Positions 9,062 through 17,149 of a DNA stretch of 64,000 nt are shown piece by piece. The stretch is from Nocardioides sp. zg-1228 (GTDB lineage Bacteria > Actinomycetota > Actinomycetes > Propionibacteriales > Nocardioidaceae). The stretch's first letter is position 1. Each line of letters opens with the position of its first letter. The translations under genes were made by a program, and so were the position numbers. The stretch spans positions 1,116,001-1,180,000 of the forward strand of contig NZ_CP070961.1 of the NCBI RefSeq assembly GCF_017086465.1, in the 5' to 3' direction. Below the pieces are notes generated by a model. That model made no database searches, was not told the DNA's origin, and saw only the letters and a list, made by a program, of their open reading frames with translations.

Positions 9062-9541
9062 TCAGTCGGCGTACCTCTCGTCGACCTGCCCGGGCGTGAG
9101 GTTGAGCAGCTCGGCGATCTGCTCGACGACGACGGTGTGCACCATCGCCTCGAGCTCGTCGCGACTGCTCGAGCGGTGCTCGATCGGGCGTCGGAAGATC
9201 ACCAGCCGGGTGGGGTCCTGGCCCTTGCCGCGCACCAGCGACGACAGCGGCACCGTCTCGTCGCCCCAGTCGTCGGGAAGCATGGGCGCGTCCTCGACGG
9301 CGTACTCCACCAGCCCGAGGTGGCGGTGCCACCGCTCGTCGAGGGGGGTCACCACGTCGAGCACGAGCTGGTCGAAGCGCTGCCGAGCGGTGCGCAGCGC
9401 CGGCGTGCCGGGCCGGGCGGGCGCCACGCCCGGGCCGCGCATGCCGCGCCCGCGCCGGTCACGGGTGCGGCGCGCGCGGGTCTCGCCGCCCTCCGGTCCA
9501 CTGTCCGGTCCGCGTGCCTCGCTGCCCACCCCGATGTCCAC
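9062..9541 (-). CDS. Zincin-like metallopeptidase-family protein (Rv3259-like)
   Basis: 159 residues with an arginine/glycine-rich N terminus (GRGMRGPGVAP), then RQRFDQLVLDVVTPLDERW and a C-terminal VHTVVVEQIAELLNLTPGQVDERYAD. The family is annotated as minimal zincin-like peptidases, but at the expected HExxH position this protein reads HTVVVEQ. Zinc-peptidase activity is therefore doubtful, as in other actinobacterial members. The GTG at 9541 is supported by a TAGGCT box (reverse strand, 9548-9553) six nt upstream, a leaderless arrangement. It is divergent from the DUF3499 gene, the same order as Rv3259-Rv3258c. Confidence 0.75.
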   Translation of the reverse strand: MDIGVGSEARGPDSGPEGGETRARRTRDRRGRGMRGPGVAPARPGTPALRTARQRFDQLVLDVVTPLDERWHRHLGLVEYAVEDAPMLPDDWGDETVPLSSLVRGKGQDPTRLVIFRRPIEHRSSSRDELEAMVHTVVVEQIAELLNLTPGQVDERYAD

Positions 9542-9547
9542 GCCGCG

Positions 9548-9583
9548 AGCCTAAGCGCCGCACGTGGGTGCGGCGGGTAGCGT
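9548..9583. promoter_or_regulatory. Back-to-back -10 boxes for two divergent leaderless genes
   Basis: On the minus strand TAGGCT (9548-9553) lies 6 nt before the GTG at 9541; on the plus strand TAGCGT (9578-9583) lies 7 nt before the GTG at 9591. Both spacings place the transcription start at or next to the start codon. No clear -35 boxes are seen. The two promoters would share about 25 bp. Confidence 0.5.
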
Positions 9584-9590
9584 CAGGGCC

Positions 9591-9953
9591 GTGAGCCTTG
9601 CCCGTCGTTGTTCGCGGACGGCGTGTGGCCGTTCTGCGGTCAACACGCTGACCTATGTCTACGCCGACCAGACGGCCGTCCTCGGCCCGCTGGCGACGTA
9701 CGCCGAGCCGCACGCCTACGACCTCTGCGAGCTGCACAGCGAGCGGCTGTCCGCCCCGCGCGGCTGGGAGGTGCTGCGGCTCGCGGGCGACCCCGCGGCG
9801 CAGGGGCCGAGCAGCGACGACCTCCTCGCGCTGGCCGACGCCGTGCGCGAGGCGGCCCGGCCGGCCCCGGCCCCGGCGCCGCTGCACTCCACCGACGACT
9901 CGTCCCGCGGCGCCAAGCGGGGGCACCTGCGGGTGCTCACCTCCACTGACTGA
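9591..9953 (+). CDS. DUF3499 family protein (Rv3258c-like)
   Basis: 120 residues starting at GTG 9591. The N-terminal CSRTACGRSAVNTLTYVYAD and the later YDLCELHSERLSAPRGWEVLRL form the conserved core, with Cys/His spacing resembling a small metal-binding module. The C-terminal half is proline/alanine-rich and variable. The function is unknown, but the gene is nearly always near whiB2 and the TobH/SIS gene. TAGCGT 7 nt before the start suggests a leaderless message and supports GTG 9591 over the upstream in-frame start at 9564. Confidence 0.82.
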   Translation: MSLARRCSRTACGRSAVNTLTYVYADQTAVLGPLATYAEPHAYDLCELHSERLSAPRGWEVLRLAGDPAAQGPSSDDLLALADAVREAARPAPAPAPLHSTDDSSRGAKRGHLRVLTSTD

Positions 9954-9983
9954 CAGCGCCCGGCACCCCCTAGGATCATCGGC

Positions 9984-10160
9984 GTGAACATCGACGAGCA
10001 GCTGCTGAGCATCATCGTCTGCCCGGCCTGCCACGGCGAGCTGTCGCCGGACGCGTCCGGCGGTGCCGAGGAGCTCGTGTGCCAGGGGTGCGGCAACGCC
10101 TACCCGGTCCGCGACGACATCCCGGTGCTGCTGGTCGACGAGGCCCGCAAGCCCGTCTGA
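9984..10160 (+). CDS. Trm112-like small zinc-ribbon protein
   Basis: A 58-residue protein with a GTG start, MNIDEQLLSIIVCPACHG, and two CxxC knuckles: Cys13/Cys16 and Cys33/Cys36. The fold then ends in a YPVRDDIPVLLVDEA motif typical of the Trm112/YcaR family. Eukaryotic Trm112 activates methyltransferases; the bacterial role is not settled. TAGGAT at 9971-9976 lies 7 nt before the GTG, so the transcript is likely leaderless. The next gene starts 10 nt after the stop, and the pair is conserved around the manB/TobH locus of Streptomyces and mycobacteria. Confidence 0.85.
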   Translation: MNIDEQLLSIIVCPACHGELSPDASGGAEELVCQGCGNAYPVRDDIPVLLVDEARKPV

Positions 10161-10170
10161 GGAGCTGGCT

Positions 10171-11202
10171 GTGGCGACCTGGTTCGACGAGTCCCGGCTG
10201 GACGATCCCCGCGTGCTCGACACCGTAGACCTGCGCCTGCGCACCCTCGCCGAGAGCGGTGCCCGCGTGCGGCGCGAGGCCCACGAGTCGGCCGCGGCGA
10301 CCGCCGAGGCCATCGCCCGGGGTCGTGACGAGGCCCGTCCGCGCGCGGTGATCGCCGCCGGGCCCGACTCGCGCCTGTTGCGCGCGGTGCTCGAGCCGTG
10401 GTGCCCGGTGCCGTTCGTGGCCTGGCCCAACCCGGGCCTGCCCGGCTGGGCGGGCTCGCTCGACCTCGTCGTCATGCTGGCGCCCGAGGGCAACGACGCC
10501 GGGTCCGCGTCGGCGGTCGCCGAGGCCGTGCGCCGCGGGGCGCAGGTCGTGGTGGCCTGCCCCGAGCGTTCGCTGGTGGGCGAGCACGCGGCGGGGCGGC
10601 ACGTGACGGTGCTGCCGACCGTGACGGGCGACCAGCTCGCGACGGCCGTGGTGGTGCTCGACTACCTCGCCCAGGTGCGTCTCGGACCGAGGGCGGACGC
10701 CGAGTCCGTCGCCGCCTCGCTCGACCAGGTCGCGGAGAGCTGCTCGCCGCACCGCGACCTCGCGGTCAACCCGGCCAAGATGCTGGCCATCGCGATGGCC
10801 GACACCAACCCGCTCGTGTGGGGCGGCTCGGTCCTGGCCGCGCGGGCGGCCCGCCGGCTCGCCGAGCTGCTGCGCCGCACGAGCGGTCGGTCCGCGATCG
10901 CCGGCGACGCCGAGCACCTGCTGCCCGTCATCGAGGCCACCAAGTCCCGCGACCTGTTCGCCGACCCGTTCGCCGGCGACCCCGGCGAGATCCGGCCGCT
11001 GCTGCTCGTCCTCGACGACCGCTCCGACGACCCGGCCGTGCGCCAGCAGGCCGGCGAGCTGAGGGCCGCCGCCGCGCGCCACGGCGTACGCGTGGAGTCC
11101 CTCGAGACCGACGCGGACGCCGAGGTGGCGCGCTACGCCTCACTCCTGCTCGGCGGCACCTACGCCGCCGAGTACCTCCGCATCGGCCTCGTCGACGACT
11201 GA
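10171..11202 (+). CDS. SIS-domain protein, TobH/phosphosugar isomerase-like
   Basis: 343 residues, similar to the actinobacterial TobH/Rv3256c group related to bifunctional phosphoglucose/phosphomannose isomerases. It begins MATWFDESRLDDPRVLDTVDLRLRTLAE and continues through PFVAWPNPGLPGWAGSLDLVVML, a region shaped like a sugar isomerase domain, with LGGTYAAEYLRIGLVDD at the end. GAGGAG at 10159-10164, overlapping the Trm112 stop, gives a well-placed ribosome binding site for the GTG at 10171. In related genomes manB lies upstream and manA downstream; both are absent here. Activity on mannose or glucose phosphates is unproven. Confidence 0.78.
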   Translation: MATWFDESRLDDPRVLDTVDLRLRTLAESGARVRREAHESAAATAEAIARGRDEARPRAVIAAGPDSRLLRAVLEPWCPVPFVAWPNPGLPGWAGSLDLVVMLAPEGNDAGSASAVAEAVRRGAQVVVACPERSLVGEHAAGRHVTVLPTVTGDQLATAVVVLDYLAQVRLGPRADAESVAASLDQVAESCSPHRDLAVNPAKMLAIAMADTNPLVWGGSVLAARAARRLAELLRRTSGRSAIAGDAEHLLPVIEATKSRDLFADPFAGDPGEIRPLLLVLDDRSDDPAVRQQAGELRAAAARHGVRVESLETDADAEVARYASLLLGGTYAAEYLRIGLVDD

Positions 11203-11298
11203 GCCCGACCCGCGGGACGCTCGCGGCCGGGAGGTTTGAGCCGGGCGGCGCCGGGCAGGACAGGGCGGTCAGCACTTCCTCTGCCTGCAGGAGCATCC

Positions 11299-11898
11299 AT
11301 GAACCGCACGTCCCTGTCCCTCGCCGGTGGTCTCGCCACCGCCCTGCTCCTGGTGTCGACGCCCGCCGCGCAGGCTGCCGTCGGCCCCAAGGACGCACTG
11401 GGCAAGGCCGACATCGTGAAGCTCTTCCCCGAGCTGGCGGACGGCGAGTTCAAGACCGAGCGGACCAAGAAGATCGCCGTGCCGGACGGCACCTGCGGCG
11501 CCAACACGCAGAAGAAGGCCACCTCCGCGGTCAGCATCGCCGGCCTCTCCGGCGCGGGCGACCCGATCGTCGTGGCCGGCGTCGCGGAGGTGAAGTCCAG
11601 CGGCCTGGCCAAGACCTACTTCAAGGCCTTCACGTCGTACGTCAAGCAGTGCGCCAGCTACACCGATCCCGCCAGCGGCGCGACCGTCACCGTGCGGCCG
11701 ACCAAGGGCTCCAAGCTCGGCCAGGAGTCCCTGTCGATCGTGCAGGAGACCGCCATCTCCACCTTCACCACCCACTCCGCGAGCGTGCTGATCCGCGACG
11801 GCAAGCGCATCGCCAGCATCGTCGTGGCCGACGACGCACCGATCGACGCCTCCACGATGAAGAAGCTCGCGAAGGTCGCCGCCAAGAACATGCGGTGA
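11299..11898 (+). CDS. Secreted protein of unknown function
   Basis: 199 residues. A classical signal peptide (MNRTSLSLAGGLATALLLVSTPAAQAA) is followed by a mature domain with two cysteines (GTCGA and KQCASY) that may form a disulfide. The spacing of KAFTSYVKQCASY and the late HSASVLIRDGKRIASIVV strand loosely recalls PknH-type extracellular sensor domains, but I would not assign that. CAGGAG lies 5 nt before the ATG at 11299; an upstream in-frame start at 11236 would disrupt the signal peptide. A strong hairpin follows the stop. Confidence 0.7.
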   Translation: MNRTSLSLAGGLATALLLVSTPAAQAAVGPKDALGKADIVKLFPELADGEFKTERTKKIAVPDGTCGANTQKKATSAVSIAGLSGAGDPIVVAGVAEVKSSGLAKTYFKAFTSYVKQCASYTDPASGATVTVRPTKGSKLGQESLSIVQETAISTFTTHSASVLIRDGKRIASIVVADDAPIDASTMKKLAKVAAKNMR

Positions 11899-11921
11899 CC
11901 CAGGGCTCGAGCCCTCGCCTC

Positions 11922-11967
11922 CGGAGCCCCGGGCCGACCGCCGTGCGCGGGTCGGCCCGGGGCTCCG
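11922..11967. terminator. Strong bidirectional hairpin terminator
   Basis: A perfect 18-bp stem (11922-11939 with 11950-11967) and a 10-nt loop lie between the convergent secreted-protein and NTF2-like genes. There is no T-tract, as is common for actinobacterial terminators. A separate 14-bp palindrome (AGGGCTCGAGCCCT, 11902-11915) lies just upstream. Confidence 0.75.
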
Positions 11968-11973
11968 CCGCGC

Positions 11974-12369
11974 TCAGCGGGTCCCGGCGGGTGGCTGCTG
12001 GTCGACGTCGGTCCAGACCTCGACGAGCTCGTGGAGCAGCCCGTCGCGCACGGTCGCGAAGCTGGCCACGGCGAACCCGAGGCGCTCACCCGCGTCGTCC
12101 GTCGACGTCACGCGGGCCCGCAGCGCCCCGCGGTCGCCGTCGGCGACGAGGTCCTCCACGCACATCCGCTCGAATCCGGGGTAGTCGGCGTTGAGCCGCA
12201 CCCACCCGTCTCGATCGAAGACCTCGCCCGTGTGCACGTAGCGGCAGGTGAAGTCGTCGCGCAGCAGGGCGGGCAAGCCGTCCCAGTCGTGGGCGTCGAT
12301 CACCTCGGCGAGTCGGCTGAGCAGTGCGCGGGCGTCCATGGGGCGCAGTCTGGCGTGGGGGTCTGACAT
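11974..12369 (-). CDS. NTF2-like/SnoaL-fold protein
   Basis: 131 residues with the pattern of a nuclear-transport-factor-2-like domain: MDARALLSRLAEVIDAHDWDGLPALLRDDFTCRY, then aromatic strands and VRDGLLHELVEVWTDVDQQ. Proteins of this fold are small cone-shaped enzymes or ligand binders with very varied roles, so no substrate can be inferred. It lies 27 nt downstream of the HIT gene on the same strand and may be cotranscribed. The ATG at 12369 is used; a second in-frame ATG at residue 11 (MDARALL) is equally possible. Confidence 0.7.
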   Translation of the reverse strand: MSDPHARLRPMDARALLSRLAEVIDAHDWDGLPALLRDDFTCRYVHTGEVFDRDGWVRLNADYPGFERMCVEDLVADGDRGALRARVTSTDDAGERLGFAVASFATVRDGLLHELVEVWTDVDQQPPAGTR

Positions 12370-12396
12370 CGGGTGCAGAACGTCCTCAGCCGCGCC

Positions 12397-12750
12397 TCAG
12401 GCACGCCGCTGCGCGCCGGAGTGGACGTGGACATGCAGGTGCCGGGAGTCCTGGTAGCGGCCCAGGTTGGTGAGCACGGCGGCGGCGCCGTACGCGCGCT
12501 CGACGTCGCGCGCGAGCCGCTGCACGACGGTGAGCAGCGCACGCACGTCCTCCTCGTCGTCGTGGCCCGCCGTCGTGAGGGAGGCGATGTGTCGCTTGGG
12601 CACCACGACGAGGTGGACGCGCCAGAACGGCCGGGTGTGGTGGTAGCCGAGCACGAGCTCGTCCTCGTGCACCACGTGCAACGGCGCCGCGCGCGGGATC
12701 GCCACGTCGCAGTAGAAGTCGTCTCCGGTGTAGAGCACCGTCTCGCTCAT
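12397..12750 (-). CDS. HIT-family nucleotide-binding protein
   Basis: 117 residues of the histidine triad superfamily, ending with the active-site string HLHVHVHSG near residues 105-113. HIT proteins hydrolyse or transfer nucleotide phosphoramidates and dinucleotide polyphosphates. FYCDVAIPRAAPLHVVHEDELVLGYHHTRPFWRVHLVVVPKRH is the usual substrate-cradle region. The ATG at 12750 is favoured: a CAGGAT box (reverse strand, 12757-12762) is six nt upstream, implying a leaderless message. The longer frame upstream would add 27 residues that do not fit the family. Confidence 0.85.
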   Translation of the reverse strand: MSETVLYTGDDFYCDVAIPRAAPLHVVHEDELVLGYHHTRPFWRVHLVVVPKRHIASLTTAGHDDEEDVRALLTVVQRLARDVERAYGAAAVLTNLGRYQDSRHLHVHVHSGAQRRA

Positions 12751-12932
12751 CGCGCCATCCTGACAGCGGCGTCCCGCACTGGTCGTCCACTTGGCCGATC
12801 GCGAAGCGCCACCCATCACGAGGTGGGACAACCTGCCTGGGCATCACATCTGGCGACGCACACAACCCGCGCGGGGTGCGATGGCAGGGCGATCCGCGCA
12901 GGCCCCGTCGATCACTCCGGACGTGCCGGTGG

Positions 12933-12957
12933 CCCCGCCACCTGACGGGTGGCGGGG
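12933..12957 (-). terminator. Hairpin downstream of the HNH gene
   Basis: A perfect 10-bp stem CCCCGCCACC/GGTGGCGGGG with a 5-nt loop lies 14 nt beyond the HNH stop on the minus strand. It is the only clear structure in the 220-nt gap before the HIT gene. Confidence 0.6.
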
Positions 12958-12970
12958 TGCCGGGGCGGGG

Positions 12971-14389
12971 TCATCGTCGGCGGGGGCTTGGGATGCCGGG
13001 TGGGTCGGGTGGGTCCGACTCGTCGATCCGGGTGGTGCCGGTGGGGTCGCGGCGGTAGCGGTGGCCGTGGGGGCTGGTCCACTCGAATGCGCCCGGCCCG
13101 ACCGTCGCGTAGCGCCAGGCGGTGTGGGTCTTGAGCCGATGGTGCGACCGGCACAGGGCGGCGAGGTTGTCGCTCTGCGTAGGTCCGGGCTGGGGCCGGC
13201 CGTCTGCCGCCGCGTCGTGGTCGTAGGGGATGACGTGGTCGATATCTGCCCGTCGGGCGGGGCGGGTGCACCACGGGAACACGCAGGTGCGGTCCCTCAG
13301 AACGACTTGCTCCCGGATCCGGTCGGGGATCGCGTAGCCGGGCGCGGTGAGGTGGGCATTGAGGTCGATGACCGGCTTGATGGTGACCTTGGTGCGCGAG
13401 TCGGCGCACCAGTCGCGGATGTGGTCGAGCAGCACGAGCCGCTGGCGCTCCTCGAGCCGCCCGGTGGGACCGAAGACGGTGGCGTCACCGGAGAACGTCG
13501 CGTCGAAGTGGGCGTGCAGCACCACCTCCCGAGCGACCGGCAGTCCGTCAGCGGTGCGCGTGGTCGCGGTGCCCTGGTGGTGCAGGTCGAGTGCCGTCTG
13601 GGTGCGCGCGAGGTCACCGAGTGCCGCGGACCGTCTGGCGTCGAGCGGCTCGACCGAGCCGAGCGCAGCAAGCGTGGCGGCGCCGTGGGCCAGTGCCCGG
13701 TCGAGGTCGAGGGCGTCGGCCATGTCGAGCTCGGCCTCGAACCGCATCGTGCCCGCGAAGTGGACCTCCTGGTCGTGGAGGGTGGCGTGGCGGGGGTCGA
13801 CGTAGAGGTAGCCGTCCTCCGGATCGGAGGCCGGGTCGGGGACGGCGAGGTCGTAGCGCTTGATGGTCTCGGCGACGAGGCGGTCGAGTTGCGCCGGCCC
13901 GATGCGTCCGGCGACGGCGGCGACCTGGGCGTCCACGAACGCAGCTGCCTCGACCGTCAGCGACGGCGTCGCGTGGATCGTGGCCTCGGCGACCGCCCGG
14001 GCCCGCCACGCCGGCACCCGCCCGGCGTGGACCTGGGCCCACAGCCGGGGGAGGCGGTGGCGCAGCTCGAGGGCGTGGCCGATGAGTCTCTTCGCGGCAG
14101 TCGTCGAGATGCCGAGGACGCCGCCGAGCTCGGCGACGCAGAACTCCGCCACCAGCGGCGTCCCGGCGCCCGCGATGGGCTCCTCGTGCTCACAGCCGGG
14201 CACGGCGAAAGTCGCCGCGTGGTGGATCGACTCCGGCGGGTGGAGGTCCGCCCACTGAGCCGCCGTGACGAGCAGCCCCGCGGCTGCCCGCTCCTCCGTC
14301 GCCTTCTGCTCCCGTGCGAGCGCGAGCAGGCCAGAGGCGGTGAGGTCGTCGACCCCACCTGCCTCCGCCTTCGCCAGCAGTTCGATCAT
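12971..14389 (-). CDS. DUF222/13E12-family HNH endonuclease
   Basis: 472 residues. The N-terminal 300 residues form a DUF222 helical domain (IELLAKAEAGGVDDLTASGLLALAREQKATEE...). The C-terminal HNH module reads VVLRDRTCVFPWCTRPARRADIDHVIPYDHDA and then NLAALCRSHHRLK, with paired cysteines for a structural metal and the catalytic DH and NLAALC-HH residues intact. This family is highly multiplied in Nocardioides, Mycobacterium (13E12 repeats) and relatives and behaves like a mobile or selfish gene; its biological role is not settled. The start is the ATG at 14389. Decayed gene sequence lies immediately upstream, consistent with insertion. Confidence 0.88.
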   Translation of the reverse strand: MIELLAKAEAGGVDDLTASGLLALAREQKATEERAAAGLLVTAAQWADLHPPESIHHAATFAVPGCEHEEPIAGAGTPLVAEFCVAELGGVLGISTTAAKRLIGHALELRHRLPRLWAQVHAGRVPAWRARAVAEATIHATPSLTVEAAAFVDAQVAAVAGRIGPAQLDRLVAETIKRYDLAVPDPASDPEDGYLYVDPRHATLHDQEVHFAGTMRFEAELDMADALDLDRALAHGAATLAALGSVEPLDARRSAALGDLARTQTALDLHHQGTATTRTADGLPVAREVVLHAHFDATFSGDATVFGPTGRLEERQRLVLLDHIRDWCADSRTKVTIKPVIDLNAHLTAPGYAIPDRIREQVVLRDRTCVFPWCTRPARRADIDHVIPYDHDAAADGRPQPGPTQSDNLAALCRSHHRLKTHTAWRYATVGPGAFEWTSPHGHRYRRDPTGTTRIDESDPPDPPGIPSPRRR

Positions 14390-14449
14390 GTGTTCGATTC
14401 TACGGCGAGCCACCGACAGCGGACAGGCCTGTGGACGGTGAGTGGTCAG

Positions 14450-14738
14450 GAACTTCGACCCGGTTCCCGAGGCGGATCTCGCGCCTCTGTCGCCGCGTGC
14501 CGCCAAGAGGCCGGGAAGGTCCCGAGGAGCCAGGGAAGTAGGCGCTGCGGGCGGTCTTCTCGACCACGAGGTCCTGCGGACACATGCCCACGCCTGCATC
14601 CAGGCGCGTGGCCGGAGGGCCGTCGCCCCCGGACCGGGCGTATCGCTCGGCCACCTCGTGCCGCGCGTGCTCCCGCTCCTCGATGAGCCAGGCGTGGTCG
14701 GCAGTGTCGGACGGGGTCGGACGCACCGGTGTCGCCAT
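14450..14738 (-). pseudogene. Remnant of an isochorismatase-family cysteine hydrolase
   Basis: From an ATG at 14738 the frame reads MATPVRPTPSDTADHAWLIE and EREHARHE, which I recognise as the N terminus of an isochorismatase-like hydrolase group. It then jumps to DLVVEKTARSAYFPGS, a motif normally about 100 residues further on. Immediately afterwards the continuation RDLPGLLAARG is found in a different frame (about 14500-14530). The core catalytic Asp/Lys/Cys segments are missing. This is best read as a gene broken by an internal deletion and a frameshift, lying between the HNH gene and the divergent GNAT gene. The family call is from memory of motifs and should be confirmed. Confidence 0.5.
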
Positions 14739-14760
14739 CCGGCGAGGCTACTGTCCCGAC

Positions 14761-15258
14761 ATGGCCCACCGCTTGCACATCCTCCGCGAGATGCGCGAGC
14801 AGGACATCCCCGCGGTGGTCGCCGTCCAGGAGCCGGCGGCGGTCGCGGGGTTGTCGGAGGTGTTCCCGCAGGAGCGCCACCCGTTTCCCCGCGAGGTGAT
14901 CGCGGCCCGCTGGCGGGACGAGGTGGCGGACCCCGGCATCGAGTGCTTCGTCGTCGAGGCCGGCGGGCGGGTGGCGGGGTTCGCCGCGGTCAGGGACGAG
15001 GAGGTGCTGCACTTCGGCACCGCCCTGGACACGTGGGGGAGCGGGCTGGCGACGCTCGCGCACGACGAGCTGGTCGAGCACCTCGAAGCACGTGGCGTCG
15101 AACGCCCCCACCTGCACGTCTACGCCGGCAATGCGCGCGGGCGACGCTTCTGGGAGAAGCACGGGTGGCAGCCGACGGGCGAGCCCATCCGCGGCCCCCT
15201 CCCGCCCCACGCCGAGCTCCTCACCTACACCCGGCGACCGCCGTCGGAGGCACGATGA
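14761..15258 (+). CDS. GNAT-family N-acetyltransferase
   Basis: 165 residues with the GNAT layout: a beta1-alpha1 start (LHILREMREQDIPAVVAVQEP), a CFVVEAGGRVAGFAAVRDEEVLHFGTA central sheet and the C-terminal LHVYAGNARGRRFWEKHGWQPTGEP, which is the conserved motif B (N-x-x-x-x-x-FWEKHGW). It transfers an acetyl group from acetyl-CoA to an unknown amine. TACTGT at 14749-14754 lies six nt before the ATG, supporting this start and a leaderless mRNA over longer upstream frames. It converges on the lipoprotein gene 13 nt downstream. Confidence 0.85.
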   Translation: MAHRLHILREMREQDIPAVVAVQEPAAVAGLSEVFPQERHPFPREVIAARWRDEVADPGIECFVVEAGGRVAGFAAVRDEEVLHFGTALDTWGSGLATLAHDELVEHLEARGVERPHLHVYAGNARGRRFWEKHGWQPTGEPIRGPLPPHAELLTYTRRPPSEAR

Positions 15259-15271
15259 CCGGGCGTGGCCG

Positions 15272-15862
15272 TCAGCCCGCCAGCAGCGGCAGTCCGGCCT
15301 CGTCGAGACCCTGGCCGGTCCGGTCGAGGTAGAGGTCGAGGGCCGCCGCGCCGAAGGGCTCGCCGAGCCCGCAGCCGAGCTCGGCGTCGGGGAAGTCGCG
15401 GAGCACGTCGGGGTCCGCCAGCACCGCGTCGTACGCCGACTGCCCGTGCGCGATCACCCAGCTCCGGTAGTCGGTGCCCAGGTCGTCGCCGAGGCCGAGT
15501 CCCGGTGCGCACAGGTCGTCGGCCACGTCCGAGGCGACCGCGAGCTCGTGGTTGAGCCGGACCAACGACCGGTGGAAGCGCTCGATCCGGCCCGTGCCGT
15601 AGGAGTCGAGCAGGTGGCGGAGAGCCTCGGCCTGGGCGACGTCACCGTCCTGCGCGATGACGCAGGAGGCGTGCACGATGGTCCAGAAGTCGGCGTCCGC
15701 TGCGGTCGACGGCGAGCAGTAGGGCGGCGGACCGTCCCCCGGCACCCAGGCCTCCGCGGTGACCGGCTGGACGGGTTCGCCCGAGCAGCCCGCCGTCGCG
15801 CCGATGCACAGCGCGACCAGGCACGCCACCGCCACCGCGCGCAGACGGTCGACCGCAGACAT
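15272..15862 (-). CDS. DUF4240-like lipoprotein
   Basis: 196 residues with a lipoprotein signal: hydrophobic stretch and lipobox ATAGC, lipidated Cys26. The mature part ([45 protein letters not shown]...) resembles DUF4240, a helical domain that typically begins FWxLI and contains the paired AEALxxxL and IxxFxxxLxxL helices. The function is unknown; the protein is presumably held on the outer face of the cytoplasmic membrane. ATCCTG (rc CAGGAT) at 15870-15875 is seven nt upstream of the ATG, again a leaderless spacing. Confidence 0.7.
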   Translation of the reverse strand: MSAVDRLRAVAVACLVALCIGATAGCSGEPVQPVTAEAWVPGDGPPPYCSPSTAADADFWTIVHASCVIAQDGDVAQAEALRHLLDSYGTGRIERFHRSLVRLNHELAVASDVADDLCAPGLGLGDDLGTDYRSWVIAHGQSAYDAVLADPDVLRDFPDAELGCGLGEPFGAAALDLYLDRTGQGLDEAGLPLLAG

Positions 15863-15973
15863 GGGGAGGATCCTGCCAGCACTACGGCAGCCCGGGGGAG
15901 CGAACGGCGTACGCGCCGCCGATAGGCTGCATCCACTCGACGCACCACCCGTCCCACTCTCGAAGGATCACCC

Positions 15974-17149
15974 ATGGCCGGCGGACTGTTCGCCCTGCTC
16001 GACGACGTCGCCGCCCTGGCCCGGATCGCCGCTGCGAGCGTGGACGACGTCGGCGCCGCCGCGGCCCGCGCGAGCATGAAGGCCGCCGGCGTGGTCGTCG
16101 ACGACACCGCGGTCACCCCGCAGTACCTCCACGGATCGCCCGCCGCGCGCGAGCTGCCGATCATCAAGAAGATCGCGATCGGCTCGCTGCGCAACAAGCT
16201 GCTGTTCATCCTGCCGGCCGCAGTGCTGCTGGGGCAGTTCCTTCCCGAGCTGCTGCCGGTCATCCTCATCTTCGGCGGTGGCTTCCTCGCCTACGAGGGC
16301 GCGCACAAGGTGTGGGAGAAGATCAGGGGCCACGAGCCGGTGGCGGCCGCTGCGGAGGACGAGCTCACCGCGACGGGCGAGCTGAGCCCCGAGCACGAGG
16401 CGAAGACGATCAGCGGCGCGATCCGCACCGACTTCATCCTCAGCGCCGAGATCATGGTGATCGCGCTCAAGGAGGTCGTCGGCTCCGACCCCGACGCGTC
16501 CATCTGGATGCGGGCGATCGTGCTGGCCGTCGTCGCCGTGCTCATCACGGTGCTGGTCTACGGCGTGGTCGCGCTGATCGTGAAGATGGACGACGTCGGC
16601 CTGCACCTCGCCGAGAAGCCGTCGAAGGGCTCCCAGCGACTCGGCCTGGCGCTCGTCTCCGCCATGCCGCGCCTGCTCACGGCGATCTCGCTCATCGGCA
16701 CGCTCGCGATGTTGTGGGTCGGCGGCCACATCTTCCTGGTCAGCCTCTACGAGATCGGCGGGCACGACGGGCTGCTCGAGGGCACGACCTTCGGCGACGT
16801 GCTGCACGCGCCGTACGACCTCGTGCACCACTGGGAGGTCGCCGTCCACGACGCCGTGGGTGGCGCGTTCGGGAGCCTCCTCGGCTGGCTGCTCAACACC
16901 GTCCTGTCCGGCGTCGTCGGCCTGGTGGTCGGCGCGATCGTGCTGGCTGCCCTGCACGCCGTCGGCATCGGGGGCGGCCACGGCGCCGAGCACGACGCCG
17001 AGCACGGCACCGCGGACGACACCGCGGACGGCACCGCGGACGGCGCCGAGCACGGCGCGAAGAGCGGCACGACGGCCCGCGACGAGCCCGGCAGGACCGC
17101 CGGTTCGACGGCCGTCGAGCCGCCCGCCGAGGATTCTCCGAATCCCTGA
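15974..17149 (+). CDS. DUF808 (YedI-like) integral membrane protein
   Basis: 391 residues. It opens with [52 protein letters not shown], the signature of the DUF808/YedI family. About five hydrophobic segments lie between residues 70 and 335. The family is widely conserved but its function is unknown. The C-terminal 55 residues are an H/D/E/G/A-rich tail made of short tandem units ([20 protein letters not shown]), encoded by imperfect 12-15 nt DNA repeats at about 16978-17060; the tail may bind metal or be disordered. GAAGGA upstream serves as ribosome binding site, and TAGGCT at 15923-15928 is a plausible -10. Confidence 0.85.
   Translation: MAGGLFALLDDVAALARIAAASVDDVGAAAARASMKAAGVVVDDTAVTPQYLHGSPAARELPIIKKIAIGSLRNKLLFILPAAVLLGQFLPELLPVILIFGGGFLAYEGAHKVWEKIRGHEPVAAAAEDELTATGELSPEHEAKTISGAIRTDFILSAEIMVIALKEVVGSDPDASIWMRAIVLAVVAVLITVLVYGVVALIVKMDDVGLHLAEKPSKGSQRLGLALVSAMPRLLTAISLIGTLAMLWVGGHIFLVSLYEIGGHDGLLEGTTFGDVLHAPYDLVHHWEVAVHDAVGGAFGSLLGWLLNTVLSGVVGLVVGAIVLAALHAVGIGGGHGAEHDAEHGTADDTADGTADGAEHGAKSGTTARDEPGRTAGSTAVEPPAEDSPNP

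Noticed and set aside
14385..14402. TTCGATTC stretch resembling a tRNA T-loop
   Set aside because: No acceptor stem or anticodon arm around it; it is the 5' end of the HNH gene.
16978..17060. Repeats considered as a CRISPR-like array
   Set aside because: Units are short, imperfect, in frame and coding; no spacers.
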